A program made the translations under genes and the position numbers. A DNA stretch of 64,000 nucleotides, taken from assembly GCA_016859345.1 (NCBI GenBank), contig CM029118.1, positions 27,772,001 to 27,836,000 on the forward strand. The letters are read 5' to 3'. The stretch is from Istiophorus platypterus (lineage: Eukaryota > Chordata > Actinopteri > Istiophoriformes > Istiophoridae). Shown in pieces: positions 1 to 13,950 of this stretch (its first letter is position 1; every line of letters begins with the position of its first letter). Under the pieces are notes generated by a model that ran no database searches, had not been told where the DNA came from, and saw only the letters and a program-made list of their open reading frames with translations.

Positions 1-3000
1 AAGGTCATAAAAATGAAGGTTTCAGTCATCACTGAATATGGGGATATGTGATGGGCTCCTCTACAATTAAGTATATTAAAAAACTGGATGGAATAAAAAC
101 AATCATACTGCTCTACAAAAGCAGTTCTGCAAAGATGCGCATCACTTTATGAGATATTCTGCAAAGTGCAAAAAAACTGCGTTGCACAAAACTAATATAA
201 AATCTTTGTTATAATATTTACATGTGCACAGATTCTATTTTCCAGCGGATCTAACAAGAACATGAACTACTTTTTTACCCCCGTTGCTCAGAATTTTCCC
301 TAACCATGCCTAGTACAACTCAGCAAACTGCACCACAGGGGAGCACTTTCAGTTCAAGTAGAATCATACCTATAATCACTCAAAAGAATGTGTCATTACA
401 GTTAAATTACTATTGCTGGAATGCTAGGTTCTCTGTAGTATCCCTACATCCAAAAAGCATGGCAGCTGTGTAACATCCCAGCTATGCTCAGCTCCGACCA
501 GCTCAGAAGCGTGAAGGGTAGAAGACAGGGGGCATTCATATGTATGCAGGCACTGAGCCATAGAGAAGGGATATCACTGAGGCATGGGGAGAGCTGTGGG
601 CTGCAAGAGGCGTGGGGCTAACAGTGCCCTGCTGTGAGCCCTACCCGGGTAAAACAATACTGTTTATGTCTGACTGGCTTTACACTGCATGGGGTTGAAA
701 GAGAGAGGGAGAAACAAAGGGATAAATGGAGAGGGGGCAGAGGGGCAGAAGTGTGCATAACAGTACAGATTTGTGGATGGTTTATTTATATAGTAAGGTA
801 TGCACAAAGCATATATTAGATGCTACAAAGTTTTCTTTGAAGAAAAAAAGGAAAAAAGAGGAACGCACCACGCTGTCTGATAGCCATATTCTACAGTGAT
901 TTGTCACCAATGCATGTGCTGCTAAAAAAAAGATAATAATAAAATGCTGTCTCAGATGGTCTGAACAAATGTAGCTCTTTTAATTAATTTCCTTAAAAAA
1001 TAAACAAATTTGCTATAATAAAATATCAGCTTGTCGGGTACAAGCTACTCTGTATAAACAAAAATTGCTAGGTTTGCCAACTTCCTGAAAGTTCCTGAAA
1101 TGAAAATAGGGAACAGCTGGGTGGGTGGATTGATTGAGACTGCAGGCTAGAGACTGGTGGTGACATTAAGACAAGTGCATGGAAGGATGATGGTGATGGT
1201 GGCATGAGGGCTGCTTACACTCCACAACATAATCTGATCGTCAAGAAGGAGAGATGGCTGAGGAACAGCCAAGAGGGGAGAAGGTCAAGAGAACAAAAAT
1301 TGAAAAAATAATTCTACAAACAGGCAAGGGTGAAGAGGTCCATTAAAATCAGCAAGGCTTTCCAGCCTGCACCCTGAATAACAGGCGCACAGAGAGGGTC
1401 TGGTAAAGAGACTGACAGGGCTGGTAAAAACTTTATAAACTTTATTCCTGCTTGGCCGCCCAATAACGCCGTGGCCCACCGGGATTATTCCCAATGGCCA
1501 GTCCGGCTACGGTGGAGAGACCTCTGAGAGCAGAAAGGCATGAAGACAGATGTGGAGGTTGCTCTGTTTCTGCTTGACAGGTGTGTAAAATATTAGTTTT
1601 AATGTTTCCCTGGGACAAAACAATACTTATCTATTGGCTCAGCTAATAGCAGCAGCTAGTCCCAACTAGTTATTTAGCAAACAGGCACCAGTGTAACATT
1701 TCTGTGTCCTGTAACATGTTAAATTACTTTCACACAGGTAATCAGTTTACTTGCCAGATTGACAGATTGTGGTGTTGGTGTGATGTTAGCTATAGTAGCA
1801 GGAGAGTAGTGAGTATCGCTGTCTGGAGCTACATTTTTGCATTAAATCACATTCACGTTTGCATGTGCTCAATCAAGGATTTTCTTTTAACACTTGTACA
1901 GACAGAGAGCACGTCCTCAGACATGTGTGTGATTACATCTGTCAGCAGCTCATCTTTAATCTCAGACCCTCTAGTTGTAATTCTGGTTTAAATACAATCT
2001 ACTATGTGTTGGTTTTTTCAAATTTCAGTCAAATATGCAAATCAAAGGAGAGACAGTTGATTATTAGAATTTCCTTTGCATTGAATTTTTCATCATTAAA
2101 ACTTGGGACTGACAATGTCTGGTCTTGAGTCACTACCAATGAGAAGCACATTGTCTGTTCTGATAGTGGAACATAACATGACACACAGGCTAAGGGAGAG
2201 CAGGAGGGCTTCCTTCTGTCTTCTACAAATTGCACTGTCTTAACAGTCTAACCTGTGATATTTCTCCCCCATAGATTTGCCCTGAATTGATTCTTAAAAA
2301 AACCACAACGTAGTATGTCCCGCATCAGTTCAATATGGATCATGTCTTTTAGTTTACATTCACCAGATGATTCTGTATTTTATGGGAAGGTTGATAACCC
2401 TAAAAATTCCCCACTAACTACCTGCTAAACACTGGAACTTAGTACCTACAAAAATTTCAACATTGGCTGATTTGCTAAATTAGCCTGCTGGATACAAAAG
2501 CTGAAAGAGTCAGCTATTTTCAAGATAGTGTTGTAGTTGAAGCTTCTCTAATTAATATTTTTATATTATTTCTGGGTGAAATTACTATCTGTTGTGTGAA
2601 AGAACTCACTTGTACTCACAAACCCAAATATCCAAGCACTATTTTCAGTATCTGAGAGACACAGTTGGTGACTAGCTAGTGAACATGGTGGAGCATTTAA
2701 GCTGAAGAAACAGATATTTATTTCAGGCAGTGGCCGAGACAAAAACAGGTCTATAAGGTGGGTGACTACTTGAATTACGTTCACATTTACCACTTGAAAC
2801 ACAAGTCCAAGGGAATTCTAATGCTGCTCCATTTCTGTTGTTTGTTAAAAAGAGTACCATATGAACCATTTCATTTGATATCAATAGTAATACCATCAAT
2901 TCATAAAAATCATATATAAAATTATTGATATTAATTTATTAATATTTAATGCAGTATTTTACTGTAGTGTCCAGAGTTTGTTGCTCTGCCAGTTGTTTAA

Positions 3001-4760
3001 AGAGAAAACACATGATATCCATTAATAAAGTTACAAATTAGGCTAAACATTTTTAAAACCTTAGAAGCTTTATTTAAACAATGAATCATACAATCTCCAA
3101 TTACGAAACAACAACTCTCTTTCACAAAATTGCCCCCCCCCAATACAAGGTCATGTCACAGTCTAGTAACCATAGCCAAAACAAAATATGAAGAGCTTGA
3201 CATCAAACAGCATGTAAGTGCTAAAAAGCATGCAAATATAATGTATTGTACCTGTGTCAAATGTCATGTGAATGCTGTGTCATTACTGATGTTGATCAAA
3301 TATCTTTTTACTAACATGCTCTGTCAAGGTTTTCTAAAAGTCTATTTACTTAGCACAGTTCTGCGATGCTGTTTCGGCCCTATAACTAACCCTTCCATTC
3401 TGTAATGTGTCTCAAGTAAGCTGTCTGAAATGCACAAAGACTCCCGGGCCTCTCACTGGCATTATAATGTTTACATTTCCAATATTGTATCGGAAAAATC
3501 TTCACTGTCGATTACTTTTTTCTCCCTTGCTGTCAGGGATAATTTGATTACTATCAACAAAAAGAGACTTCTTGACCGTGGAGTGACATGATTAAATGTG
3601 AAAAAGCCATCTATTATTCAGAAATTCTAAATCTCAGAATGAATTCATTGGCCAATTAGATCGTTTTCCTATCGAGCCATGTAATAGTTCATGTTAACTG
3701 AATGCTTACTGTAGCTTCTCCCCTGTCATTTACTATTAGATAGGGATTAGTCTGTCTGTTGGTCAGTGAATATTTTTCTGGTGACTTTTCCTACAACAGT
3801 ACATTGCAAACTAAACTAATGAACCCGTGCACAGTGAAAATGTAATAATGCATCCCATGGCAATGACGGTTTAAATGAGTCAAGCCTTCACTTGGCTACT
3901 GTTAGACCCCCCCTGCGCTTTCTAGGTCAGGAAGATGGCGTGCCAAGCCCTTATTTCTAAAATGGCTGGTCTATGGGGCCTGACTGTTCACTGATAGCGC
4001 CATTGCAGTGACATGAAAGTGATTATGTATTGATTATGATCACGTAGACACTGGTATAGCTCTCCCTCCTGTCTGTGGGCAGAGAGGATAATAGCCCATG
4101 ATCAGACAGGGGACTGACAGCCCATCCTTCGAGGCAGTGCCACCAGCACTATTTTTCAACAGTACTACCTATTTGATTGAAATGCATGCGCACGGATGGG
4201 GAATAACACAAGAATTAAGAGACGATTAGCACTGTGAGGCAGAGTATTGTCAAATACAAAGTGTACTGCTGTGCTGTATTGTGGCAGGCCAAAGCTCTTG
4301 ATAACACAGAAACGGTTGTAACGAGGTGGAGAAAACAAGCGTGTCGAGGCATCCTTTCATCCATCCATCTATCCCCATCCATCTATTGTCTCAGAGGGGA
4401 AGATGACATACTTGGAGGACTGCCAGTTGATTTTCCTACAGTAGTCAAAGCCAGTTTTAGATTCCTGGGCTGCAGATGGGCATTTATGGCAACACTGCAG
4501 ATGGGCATTAAGGGAAGCCCTTAAACAAATAAGCATGCTCATAAACAACTGGCATGTGTGAACATTTAGTCATTTGCCAGTGTAGCCTCAAAGCCCCTAC
4601 CCCTTCATTTGTCACCATTTCCAGCAAGCACCCATATGATCTACAGCCAGGGCTGTGACTAAAAGTGGGGGCTCTCCTGTACCCTGATGTTTTATATTTA
4701 TATCAGGAAGATGTAAGTATTTCAGATTACATGGTGGCACAGTAAATAATTGCATGGCAG

Positions 4761-4780
4761 AAAAAAAAAAAAAAAAAAAA
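4761..4780 (+). repeat. poly-A run, 20 bases
   Basis: A pure A homopolymer. It could be the tail of an old retroposed sequence, but no source is recognisable upstream. Confidence 0.9.
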
Positions 4781-6003
4781 GTCACGCTCTTCCTCAGCCC
4801 TAGCATAATCATGCTAAACTTCGTGTTTCAGCAGGGCTTCAGAATGCAGTTGAGGAACAGGGCAAATGAATGAGGAACACCCTGCGGAGACTAAAAAGAT
4901 CAGGAGGTATATATGTTTATATCAGGCTGTAACACACTTTTCAAAATTAAACTTGGCCAAATACAACATGGGCCAGAGGAGGATTCATGCAAGGAAAAAA
5001 TAACTTGAAGATAAGATATGGTTGTCAGCATCCAAGAAATTGTTCCCCAGAGCCAATGATGGATAAGGGATGTTGCGCTTTTGAAGAGCAAGGGGACCGT
5101 CACACTTAAGCACTTACATTGTCTTTGTTGTAGTACAATTACTAGTCTTTCATAAGACAGAGAGGGAGCTGTCACAGAGAAACAGGGGACAGTGTGTGTG
5201 TCTGTTTATGTGCTTGTCAATGTGTGCGTGTGTGCAATATGTGTCTGTGTGCGTACATGACATCCCTTTCTCAAGGAGTCGGCTGCTGAGTCTGCTGCCT
5301 TGACAAGCCGTTTACAGGAACGGCAGGAACAAAATAATTAAGAGGGTCCTTTGTTCCCCACTGATGTCCATGACATATGCCACCATTTTAAAGGGTTGTG
5401 TCATTGATTCACTTTAATTAGTTCATGGGAAATGTGTGCAACATGCAGATAGAGTTCATGACTGGAAGTTGAGGATGGAAAATTGGGCACTTCACATGTT
5501 TAATTGCTCCCACGGCATTTACAATGGCAAGGTAATAACATAGAATAAGGCAAAGTATATTTTCTAATGAACAACTTTATCATGGGTAAATGGACAAAAT
5601 GCTGCTTAATTTTAGGACTCTGCCACAGTGGCAAGGGTGTTAATGTGAATTATACGTCCTCTTTAAAAAAAGAAAAAAAGTCCCAGCTTAACGCCAAAAC
5701 TGTGGTGGGAAATCAACTTGCTGTTACTATGTGCTACATCAACACTAGCTGCTGAGATCAAAGTTATTACTTACGACTAGATATGACTTACTTATGTATA
5801 TACTGTCCCTGTTATTGTACTGTACTGTTACTGTTCAAAATACTAATGCAATTACAGCTAAGATACTTAGTGTCTAACAGTAGAAAACCCCAGATGTGTG
5901 TGCTTATATACTGTATTTCGGTACTGTAGGCATGTTGAAATTAATCTGACAAAATTATAACATGAAAAACCAGCATGGGAACTAGACAAAATAATAAAAT
6001 GCC

Positions 6004-6005
<2 letters not shown>

Positions 6006-6034
<29 letters not shown>
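6006..6034. repeat. (TA)n microsatellite
   Basis: A 29-base alternating AT run. Confidence 0.93.
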
Positions 6035-6036
<2 letters not shown>

Positions 6037-9000
6037 AAGGATATAATAAAGACTATCATGTCTTCACCCACTTAAACTTCCTGTTTGAGGAGTCTTGTTT
6101 AACCAAAAACTGCACAGTTTGCCCGCTGGTCTATCAAGTTCTCACAGCAAGTAAGCAGCAAATGTCCTCAGAATCAAATCCTCTTGCCAAACATTGGGTC
6201 ACATCAGTAGGAGAAAAAGAACAAATCGTATTTCAGCATGTTTTCCTTGAAACCCAGACAAAAAGAACAATTGATAGCACTGTGCAGACATGGAGGAAGC
6301 CTTGCCAATTTAAAACAGGGAAGAACAGTACCAAATTATAAACTACGGGATATTTTTGCCATGGCGAGTTTCGTCAATTAACTTTCAATTACAAAGTCGA
6401 TCTGTGCCTGTGATTATTTTGTGATAAAGGCCCTGAGAACATATTTTCTCAATCAGCTTTGTACTAGATTACAAAATAATCTGCCAAAGTTTTGGTTCAC
6501 ATGATGGATTTCTGTATTTGTTCTCTTATCTCTGGTTTGAAGTGGGTGCGGCGCCACTATAAAAAGGTGATGTTATGTTTCCATGCACAAATAAAAATTA
6601 TTAGTGATATTTGAAATCTATTCTGATTGCTGCTGGTGGCTTATGTTGCCAGGTCAGAAAAAGGATATATATATATTTTTTTATTATTATTTAAAACTGT
6701 AACATTAATTGCTGCTCATTTAAACATGAATATATCTGCCTGATATCATTGAGAAAAAAAAGAATCTCTTCTTTTAAGGTAATTTTTAACATACACTAAT
6801 GCATAAAAAAAATCACTTGTTGCAAAATTGAGATTGACTGTATAGGTATTATTGAGGGGTTTTTATCGATAGTAGGTAGCAGAAAAAGTCGATTTATTTT
6901 AGGTGCAAGCCTGAACATTCACATTTTTCACAATTTCTGGGGGCAGCAGCAGCAGCACTAAAGATGAGTTTTCATTAAAAACAAAGGACAGAGTTGGAAG
7001 GAAGTGTTGCCATCCCTCCCTCGGCAATGACTCCCCCAGGCTGCTACAGGGCAACAAGATGTCTCACAGTCAATTACATATTTTGTATTCTTGCAGAATG
7101 CAGAAGTAATATAAAACCTCAAGCCTCTAAATGACAGTTGTAGCACATAGTCTGTGGCCCGTAACTCCAGCAACTGGCCCTTCCAAAAGCAACATGTAAC
7201 AGAGGGCCGTCAAATCCCTCACAACTGCATTAAGACACTGAACTCAACTGACTCCAGTCATAGTACAGGTTTTAGCAGCGAGAACCTTCTAAGAAATATA
7301 CTCTGTCTTCTGACAGCCGTCCTGGAGTGAGAAGGGTTAAAGCGCGTTCCCAGGGGAATGTTGAAACGTAGTGCGTCTACGTGACTGGTGACTTAATGTC
7401 TCAGTCAGCCGGTGAGAGCGGTGCTATGCTGCTGTCTGACAAGCAATGCATCACAGAGAACACACAGACCGAAAGCTGCATGCCGCCAGATCCACACAAC
7501 AGACATGTTACAGCACGCACCTACAGAAGCACGCCAACGTGCACATGAACCTATATCCATGATTGAGACAGACACACATTCACACTCTTGTTAACATGAA
7601 ACAGTCATAAAACACAAGAAGAAGACAGACAGACGCACAAGCACATACTGAGCAAACAACTAACACATCCCTTAAACTCTCAAAGTAGGTGGCCAACAGT
7701 AAAAAGGGGAAAAATGACAGAGGAGGAGTGCAGCAGAAATAGTGGAATGTGGATTTATACCTCTAGTAATCCCAAGGTTTGTTTACACCAGAGGTGAAGT
7801 GAAATTTTAAAGGGCTATATCTGTAGCGTGCTGGAGAGCAGATTCACCCAATTACACAGCAGCCCCCAGTGTGACATAGTAAACCTGCTGTAGGATTGAC
7901 TGTGTTTGTTTGTGCGTGTGGTTATATGTGTGTGTGTGGACACCAGAAAGTGACTGTAGTAAAACCACAAACTGACTGAAATCTATACTGCAGTGTTAAG
8001 AGCAATACAGCTACCACTGTTCCAATACACAAACGGCCAAAGCAGAGGAAGTCTGTTTGATGCCACAAATCAGTGATAAAGAAGGGTAAAACACAGAGTA
8101 ACCAGACCTGAATTAGGTATTGGAACACAGTAAAATACGATAAAGATAGAAGATTTAAAGTCATACCGGAACAAGAAATAAGAAAAAAAAGGGAAAAGAT
8201 TAAAAAACTTAATTACAAGCAAGGATAATTGAGTCTGAATACAAAATAAACGCAGTAAAAGCATTGCAGAAAAGTCTTCTCCCTTTTCTCTTTTTCTTTT
8301 TTTTTACTTCGCCTTCATTGTATCAGACAGCTGAGGCGTGGCAGCAACTGTACAAGCCAGGCGAAGGCTTTAGTTAATGGGGACAGACATCAAGGGGAGG
8401 GCCTCACCCATACTGGAGATTTGATCCTTCCGTCTTATCAGCTTCTTTTTCAAATGACCTTGCTCTACCGACTTTTATGCCTCTCCCCTTTATTCTCTGC
8501 TGGTGATTGGTTGGGCCTCTCTAGTCTCAAATCTCTGCCACCTTGATGAATGTGTTCCACTCCCATTTATGTTGCATTGACCAGTCCTCTCCACTACTAG
8601 CCACAGTAATCCACATGAATCTTCTGCATTTCTACTCACACAAAGATCACCTGAAGAGGAAAAACAGCAAATAATGATATTGGTGAGTCCTTTTTTTTAA
8701 TAGCCACAGCCACAACCACACCCACAGCGTGGCTGCTATTGTTTTCACCTTGTAAGTCTGTCTGTGAATGTGTGTGAGTGTGTGGCATCATGGCAAAATG
8801 TGGTACGAAGTAGCAGGAACTACTAGAGAAGTAGTTTTGAATTATTTGGCAGGTTTTTATCTGTCTGTCATTCTGTCTGTGGACAGATATTGTCACAATG
8901 GTGTGATAGTGTCACAACAGTGCGAGATCCAGTCATGAAACTTTGCAGGTTTGTAGTTGAGATCAAAATGGAGACTAAGTTCAAAGATGGGGAGGAACCT

Positions 9001-12000
9001 TTGACCCCTCCACTTTACATCCCGGGCCCACATTTGTTTTAAGTCACGGATCACTGTATTCTAGTTTCAGCCAATCACTGGGTATAACTACGGACCATCT
9101 TATGATGGGATCTGATGGTTAGGAATGTTGAATAAATCTGGCACGTTCCACTGCTTCACAAAACTCATAGAAGATCAGCAGATACATGAATCGAACACAC
9201 AGCATGAGAAAATGTCAGGTGTTCCAATTGCACCATACACACCGATTTGTTGTGGTGGCTGGTGTGATCCCATGATTGTTACTTTTATTATCAAATTAAG
9301 TCTCCACTTTCTTTTGTGGGAGAGGATTGCATCCTTAATAAGTGTTATTAGTGTTATTATTGGTTGGTGTCTCAGACAATTAATAATGCAGACATGGAGT
9401 ACAGAGATCCTGATCATGCTAAATTAACATATTATGCTATGTCATGTCAAATGCACTAAAATCATGAGAAGCATGACAAGCATCCATAGCCTCCAACACA
9501 CCCACATATTCACGTTGACTTTTGGCAGATGAGCCACACAGAAAAAAAGGGCATTAAAAAAAAAGTGGGAATGATGTTCTGCACAATACGAGATACGGCA
9601 GGAAAGAGACATAAAGAAGCAAAGAGGGACAGATGCAGAGCATTAAAAGAGTATCAAAAAAGGCCCAGCAACACAAAATTAAATATCTACGAATATCTTG
9701 TTGAATAATTAATATGTGAGCCACGGCTGCGTACTGAAGAACGCGTATGAGAAATCATCCCCGCATCTTAGCAGATATGAGTAAGCATTTGCCAAGTCGG
9801 AGGTGTGAACTGAAGCCCTCCTCATTTTGCCTGGTATAGCAATGATGCAGAGCAGACCTCCCACTCACCAGCATGACTTCAAACCATTCCTTGTCACTTC
9901 TGGCTGATATGTAACACAGCTGATAAGGACAGACACATACACGGACAAAGATTCACACACAGGAAACTTCCTGTGTGTAAAACTTACACAAACCATGGAA
10001 ATAGAACTTTTCAAGTGCCATATGTGAGGTATCACCAAGAGACTTAAAGTCTTAAAGCCCATAAAATATGTTCTGTCTTAATCATCAGGAAGTAATTCCT
10101 CAGAAAGTTAATAACTAACACTCTAAAAATATAGGGTTGTGCTGCGTATGCATTAATACATGGAGGAACATCAACAACAGTTTTTTGTTTTTTTTTTAAT
10201 GTCCTCTGTGTAACTTTGCAAACAAGAACATGTTGTATAGTTCAGCAGTATTTCGAAGAGAAATCGTAGTGAAGAATCCCATCTCAGTGTGTCATTTGTA
10301 GAACAAGGGGCAGTTAGGCAATTAGTGAATGCACACATGACTGAACAAGCAGCCAGGCTACACCAGATCTATCTCCAGTAAGATTTGATATGAGTAGTGA
10401 GGACAACCCTCCTTCTGTTGAACTCCACTAAGAGATAAGACGGCCAGTTTATATGGACCTCTTCAGGAACTCTTGGGATCTCCAAATGGCCTTCTCACCT
10501 CTCACAATAAAAGTGTGAGACTTTACATTGGCCAGACATGGAACCACCCTTCTCAAATCCAGAGAGGCCGATGTTCTGACATGATAACAAAATTAACAGC
10601 AGGACATGAACCACTTCACGACCTTTTTGGGTCATCCTGTTTGGATCCCAGGCGAGGGACAAGACAAAGTAGAAACTCCTGGAACAGAGACTGATGTTTT
10701 ATTCAACAAACGGAAATATATTGCACAAAGGAAAATCATCAGAACTAAACACATAATGCTCAGCCGTCTCTCTCCTGCTCTCTTTCTCTTGCTCTCTCTC
10801 TTTGCCTTACACAAACACTCACTCATCCAATACCTGTAACCCAAACACCACCACCTCTAAGATAAGGTCTTATCAGACTCCAGCATTATGTATATGTATA
10901 TTTATAAGTATATTCATTCTTTAAGGGACATGACACTGAGATCCCCCCTTTGTTAAACACATGTCTGAATTAACATGAATTAGCTGTTAAAGGTCCAGTT
11001 GATATCACTCAACACATTGTAGTCTAAATAAACACAAAATTTTATGTAAATTCAATGTTTGTCATGTGCCCACTTTGTGATTTTGACAGTATAGTTATTA
11101 TACTGGACTGTAGACTTTTCCTTTATTATACTGTTAATCAAACTGGTTGTTTTTAACTCTCTTTTCTCTATTAGCAGAATGGAAACTTGTCTTGACAGTT
11201 AACAAATCCTGTATATCATTCTGAATAGTTCCTTGATGTGCTGCACTGCACTTTCCTTAACATTCTATGTAATACTCTGTTACATGCAGTGTTTTTGAGA
11301 ATCACTGTTGATTGACCATAGTGATAAGCTGAAGCATGCCATCTTTGCATGTAAAAACCTAAGTTAAATTATACTCCCTGGAAGAGGGAAAGTTACAAGA
11401 AACTTCCTTTGCCCATTCCTTGAATCCAAGGAATGGATGCCCATTTGAGGCAAATTGTTATTCGGGTGCAAAAATCCAATTCATAATAACGAGCTCACTG
11501 GCCTTTGTTACTCTGTACTTTTGGTATTTTAACTCTATTCTTTTTTCGTTCTTTTAATTTTTAATCTCCACTAAATTTTTACATTTTGGCTCTTCTATGT
11601 TTTCCATCTGTTCAAAAAATTTCCCTTTCTGCTTTTAAGATTTTCTTAAATCTGTTCACCAAGCCTCTTCTCCAGTCTTATTTTACCTCTTCTAGATTGG
11701 TATTCTTGCAAAAGAAGAAAAAAAAAGTTATCTTCATTAAGCAGTGTGCCCAGTAATCTTTAGCTGAAAAAAAAGCCCCACTTTGTAACTAAATACAAAA
11801 CGGAGCGACCAGAAGTTTTAGTCAGTAAGTACGTCGGTAAATCCAGCCAACAAAATTACTTCCAAAACTATTCAAGGAGTGTAGTTAGGGAACATGAACA
11901 GAGTTCTATCTGACTGCAACAACAATGGACCTAGGCTGGACAACCCACCAACTTCTGCCTTCTTGCAAAAATCCTCATCAGCCTTAAAAATCAGCTCCAT

Positions 12001-12589
12001 CAACCCTGGGGTGAGATCACGAAATCAATTGAGCAGCCCCGTTATCTGACCCATGTTGCTTGGCAACTGCTGTGTCCCGGGGAGTGTAACCTCGCTGGGA
12101 GAGTGGCAAGTGAAACAGCACTGAAGCAATCACTTTGGGTCCAAATAAAAGGGGTTCAGTGCCAAGATGATACTGCAAAAGTAGGTAAAATTTCTATTCT
12201 TCTGTCTGCGATAAGAGTTAATGCCTGAAATTGCTTTGAATTCTTAACTGCTAGAGAAGTAGACTGTCCCAGTGGCCTTCCACCCTTTTCTCATAACTCT
12301 GAACCACATGCTTTATTTCACTATTGCCAAACTAAGTGATCAGTTCATTTTCTCATTCAAAGATCAACTTTATTCATCTGTTTGATTCTGACACCTTCAT
12401 CATGTAAATGCCTCATTTATTCAGTCACTAATAGACATTTAGCTATAAATAAATCTTATCAAAACGAATTCTTTGTGGTCTAAGTCCCTCCGACATCCTG
12501 AGACACTGTGAGGTAGATCCCCTTCAAGACTGTTTACATTTTGACCTTTTTTCCAGAGGCAAAGCAGTCAAACATTCATTCCCTCATTC

Positions 12590-12628
12590 ATTCACTCACT
12601 CACTCACTCACTCACTCACTCACTTACT
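12590..12628 (+). repeat. (CACT)n microsatellite
   Basis: About nine CACT units, preceded by degenerate CATT units. Confidence 0.92.
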
Positions 12629-12958
12629 CAGGGTAAGCTATCTGCCCACCAGTGGTCATTAGAGGACATTGCAGTGTTTTCAGATGAATGCTGAAACAGG
12701 ATCCCCTCCCTGGTAGTAAGAAAGTGAAGTGAGGATGCAGTGTCCTTGTTTTCACTCTCACATTGATTAACTGACCCTGATATAATGACTAGTAGTGTGT
12801 GACAGCAGGAAAGCACAAGATGACATTTACATGTGTTCAAGGCTGTAAAAGCTTTTTTTTATAAATACTTATTTAAACAGGACAGTAACCTGGGATATGA
12901 CGGTTGATGTATTTTGAAGGAAAGGTCTTTTCAAGTATTAATTCTAACAATGCAGTTG

Positions 12959-12961
<3 letters not shown>

Positions 12962-12996
<35 letters not shown>
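12962..12996. repeat. (TA)n microsatellite
   Basis: A 35-base alternating AT run. Confidence 0.93.
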
Positions 12997-12999
<3 letters not shown>

Positions 13000-13634
13000 C
13001 TATTCAGCCAAATATTCCTTTTTAGTCTTTGCTTCCTGCACAATCTACTGTGTCAGTGTTGACCCTATTACATGAAATCAATTTAATTTGTCCACTCAGC
13101 ACAGCAACACAAAGGGTGACATCTGCGACAGCCTCACCTATTTGCGTCCTTCTCCTCATCATTGCAAAAACAGGCACACAAGAGCTTGAACACGTGCTCT
13201 GACACACACATATACCGTCTCTCCGTCATTTACCTTCCCTTTCATGAACTTTGTTTGTTATTTACTTCCCTTCTTTTCATTTTTCTTCTTTCTCTACTTC
13301 ACAGGCACAGCAAAAATATATAAATAAATAAAGAAAGAAAGGGGCGACTTTGTTTGAGAAACGACACTGTGGCTACAGAAAAGGCTGCTTTTTGTCCTTA
13401 GTCTCATTGAGATTCTTTTGCTATTCATCGGGGCAAGGCAGCTAGGCCAGCAAGGGAGGCAATCTTATGCAGATCACATTGAAGGGCTTCATTACCTAGA
13501 AGCCAGCTACTTTTTGTTCTCCCTCAAGGGAAGAGTGAGCGAGAGCATTAGCTTAGCAAAAGAGAGCAATGGTGAACCAAAGAGAGAGAGGGCAAGAGGG
13601 GGAGAAGTAAAGAGAAGGAGAAAAAAGTGTGTGT

Positions 13635-13637
<3 letters not shown>

Positions 13638-13671
<34 letters not shown>
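13638..13671 (+). repeat. (GA)n microsatellite
   Basis: Seventeen AG units, embedded in a longer purine-rich stretch from about 13575. Confidence 0.93.
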
Positions 13672-13673
<2 letters not shown>

Positions 13674-13909
13674 GAGTTTCAAGGAGCCCGTGTCTCTGCA
13701 GGCTACAAGGGGGAGCAGGGACAAATTACACCTGAACAACAGCATCTTTACGACACCGTGGTGGCTTTATGCTAACACAGAGAGGGTATGTGTTTGAGCA
13801 AGTACACATGTGCACTTATATATGCTATGAGAGTGTGTGATCTGTGTGTGCATGTGATATGGATGCATTCAAATTTTCAGTATGTGCATGTATACCTGTC
13901 TGCATTCTC

Positions 13910-13950
13910 AAAATAAATAAATAAATAAATAGAATAAATAAATAATAATA
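13910..13950 (+). repeat. (AAAT)n microsatellite
   Basis: AAAT units with an AGAAT interruption and a short AAT end. Confidence 0.9.

Noticed and set aside
6540..6590. TATA-box-like CTATAAAAAGG next to GCGGCGCC
   Set aside because: Isolated in intron sequence with no exon, CpG context or downstream reading frame.
12590..12628. Short regular repeats considered as a CRISPR array
   Set aside because: Simple tetranucleotide microsatellite without spacers, in a vertebrate genome.
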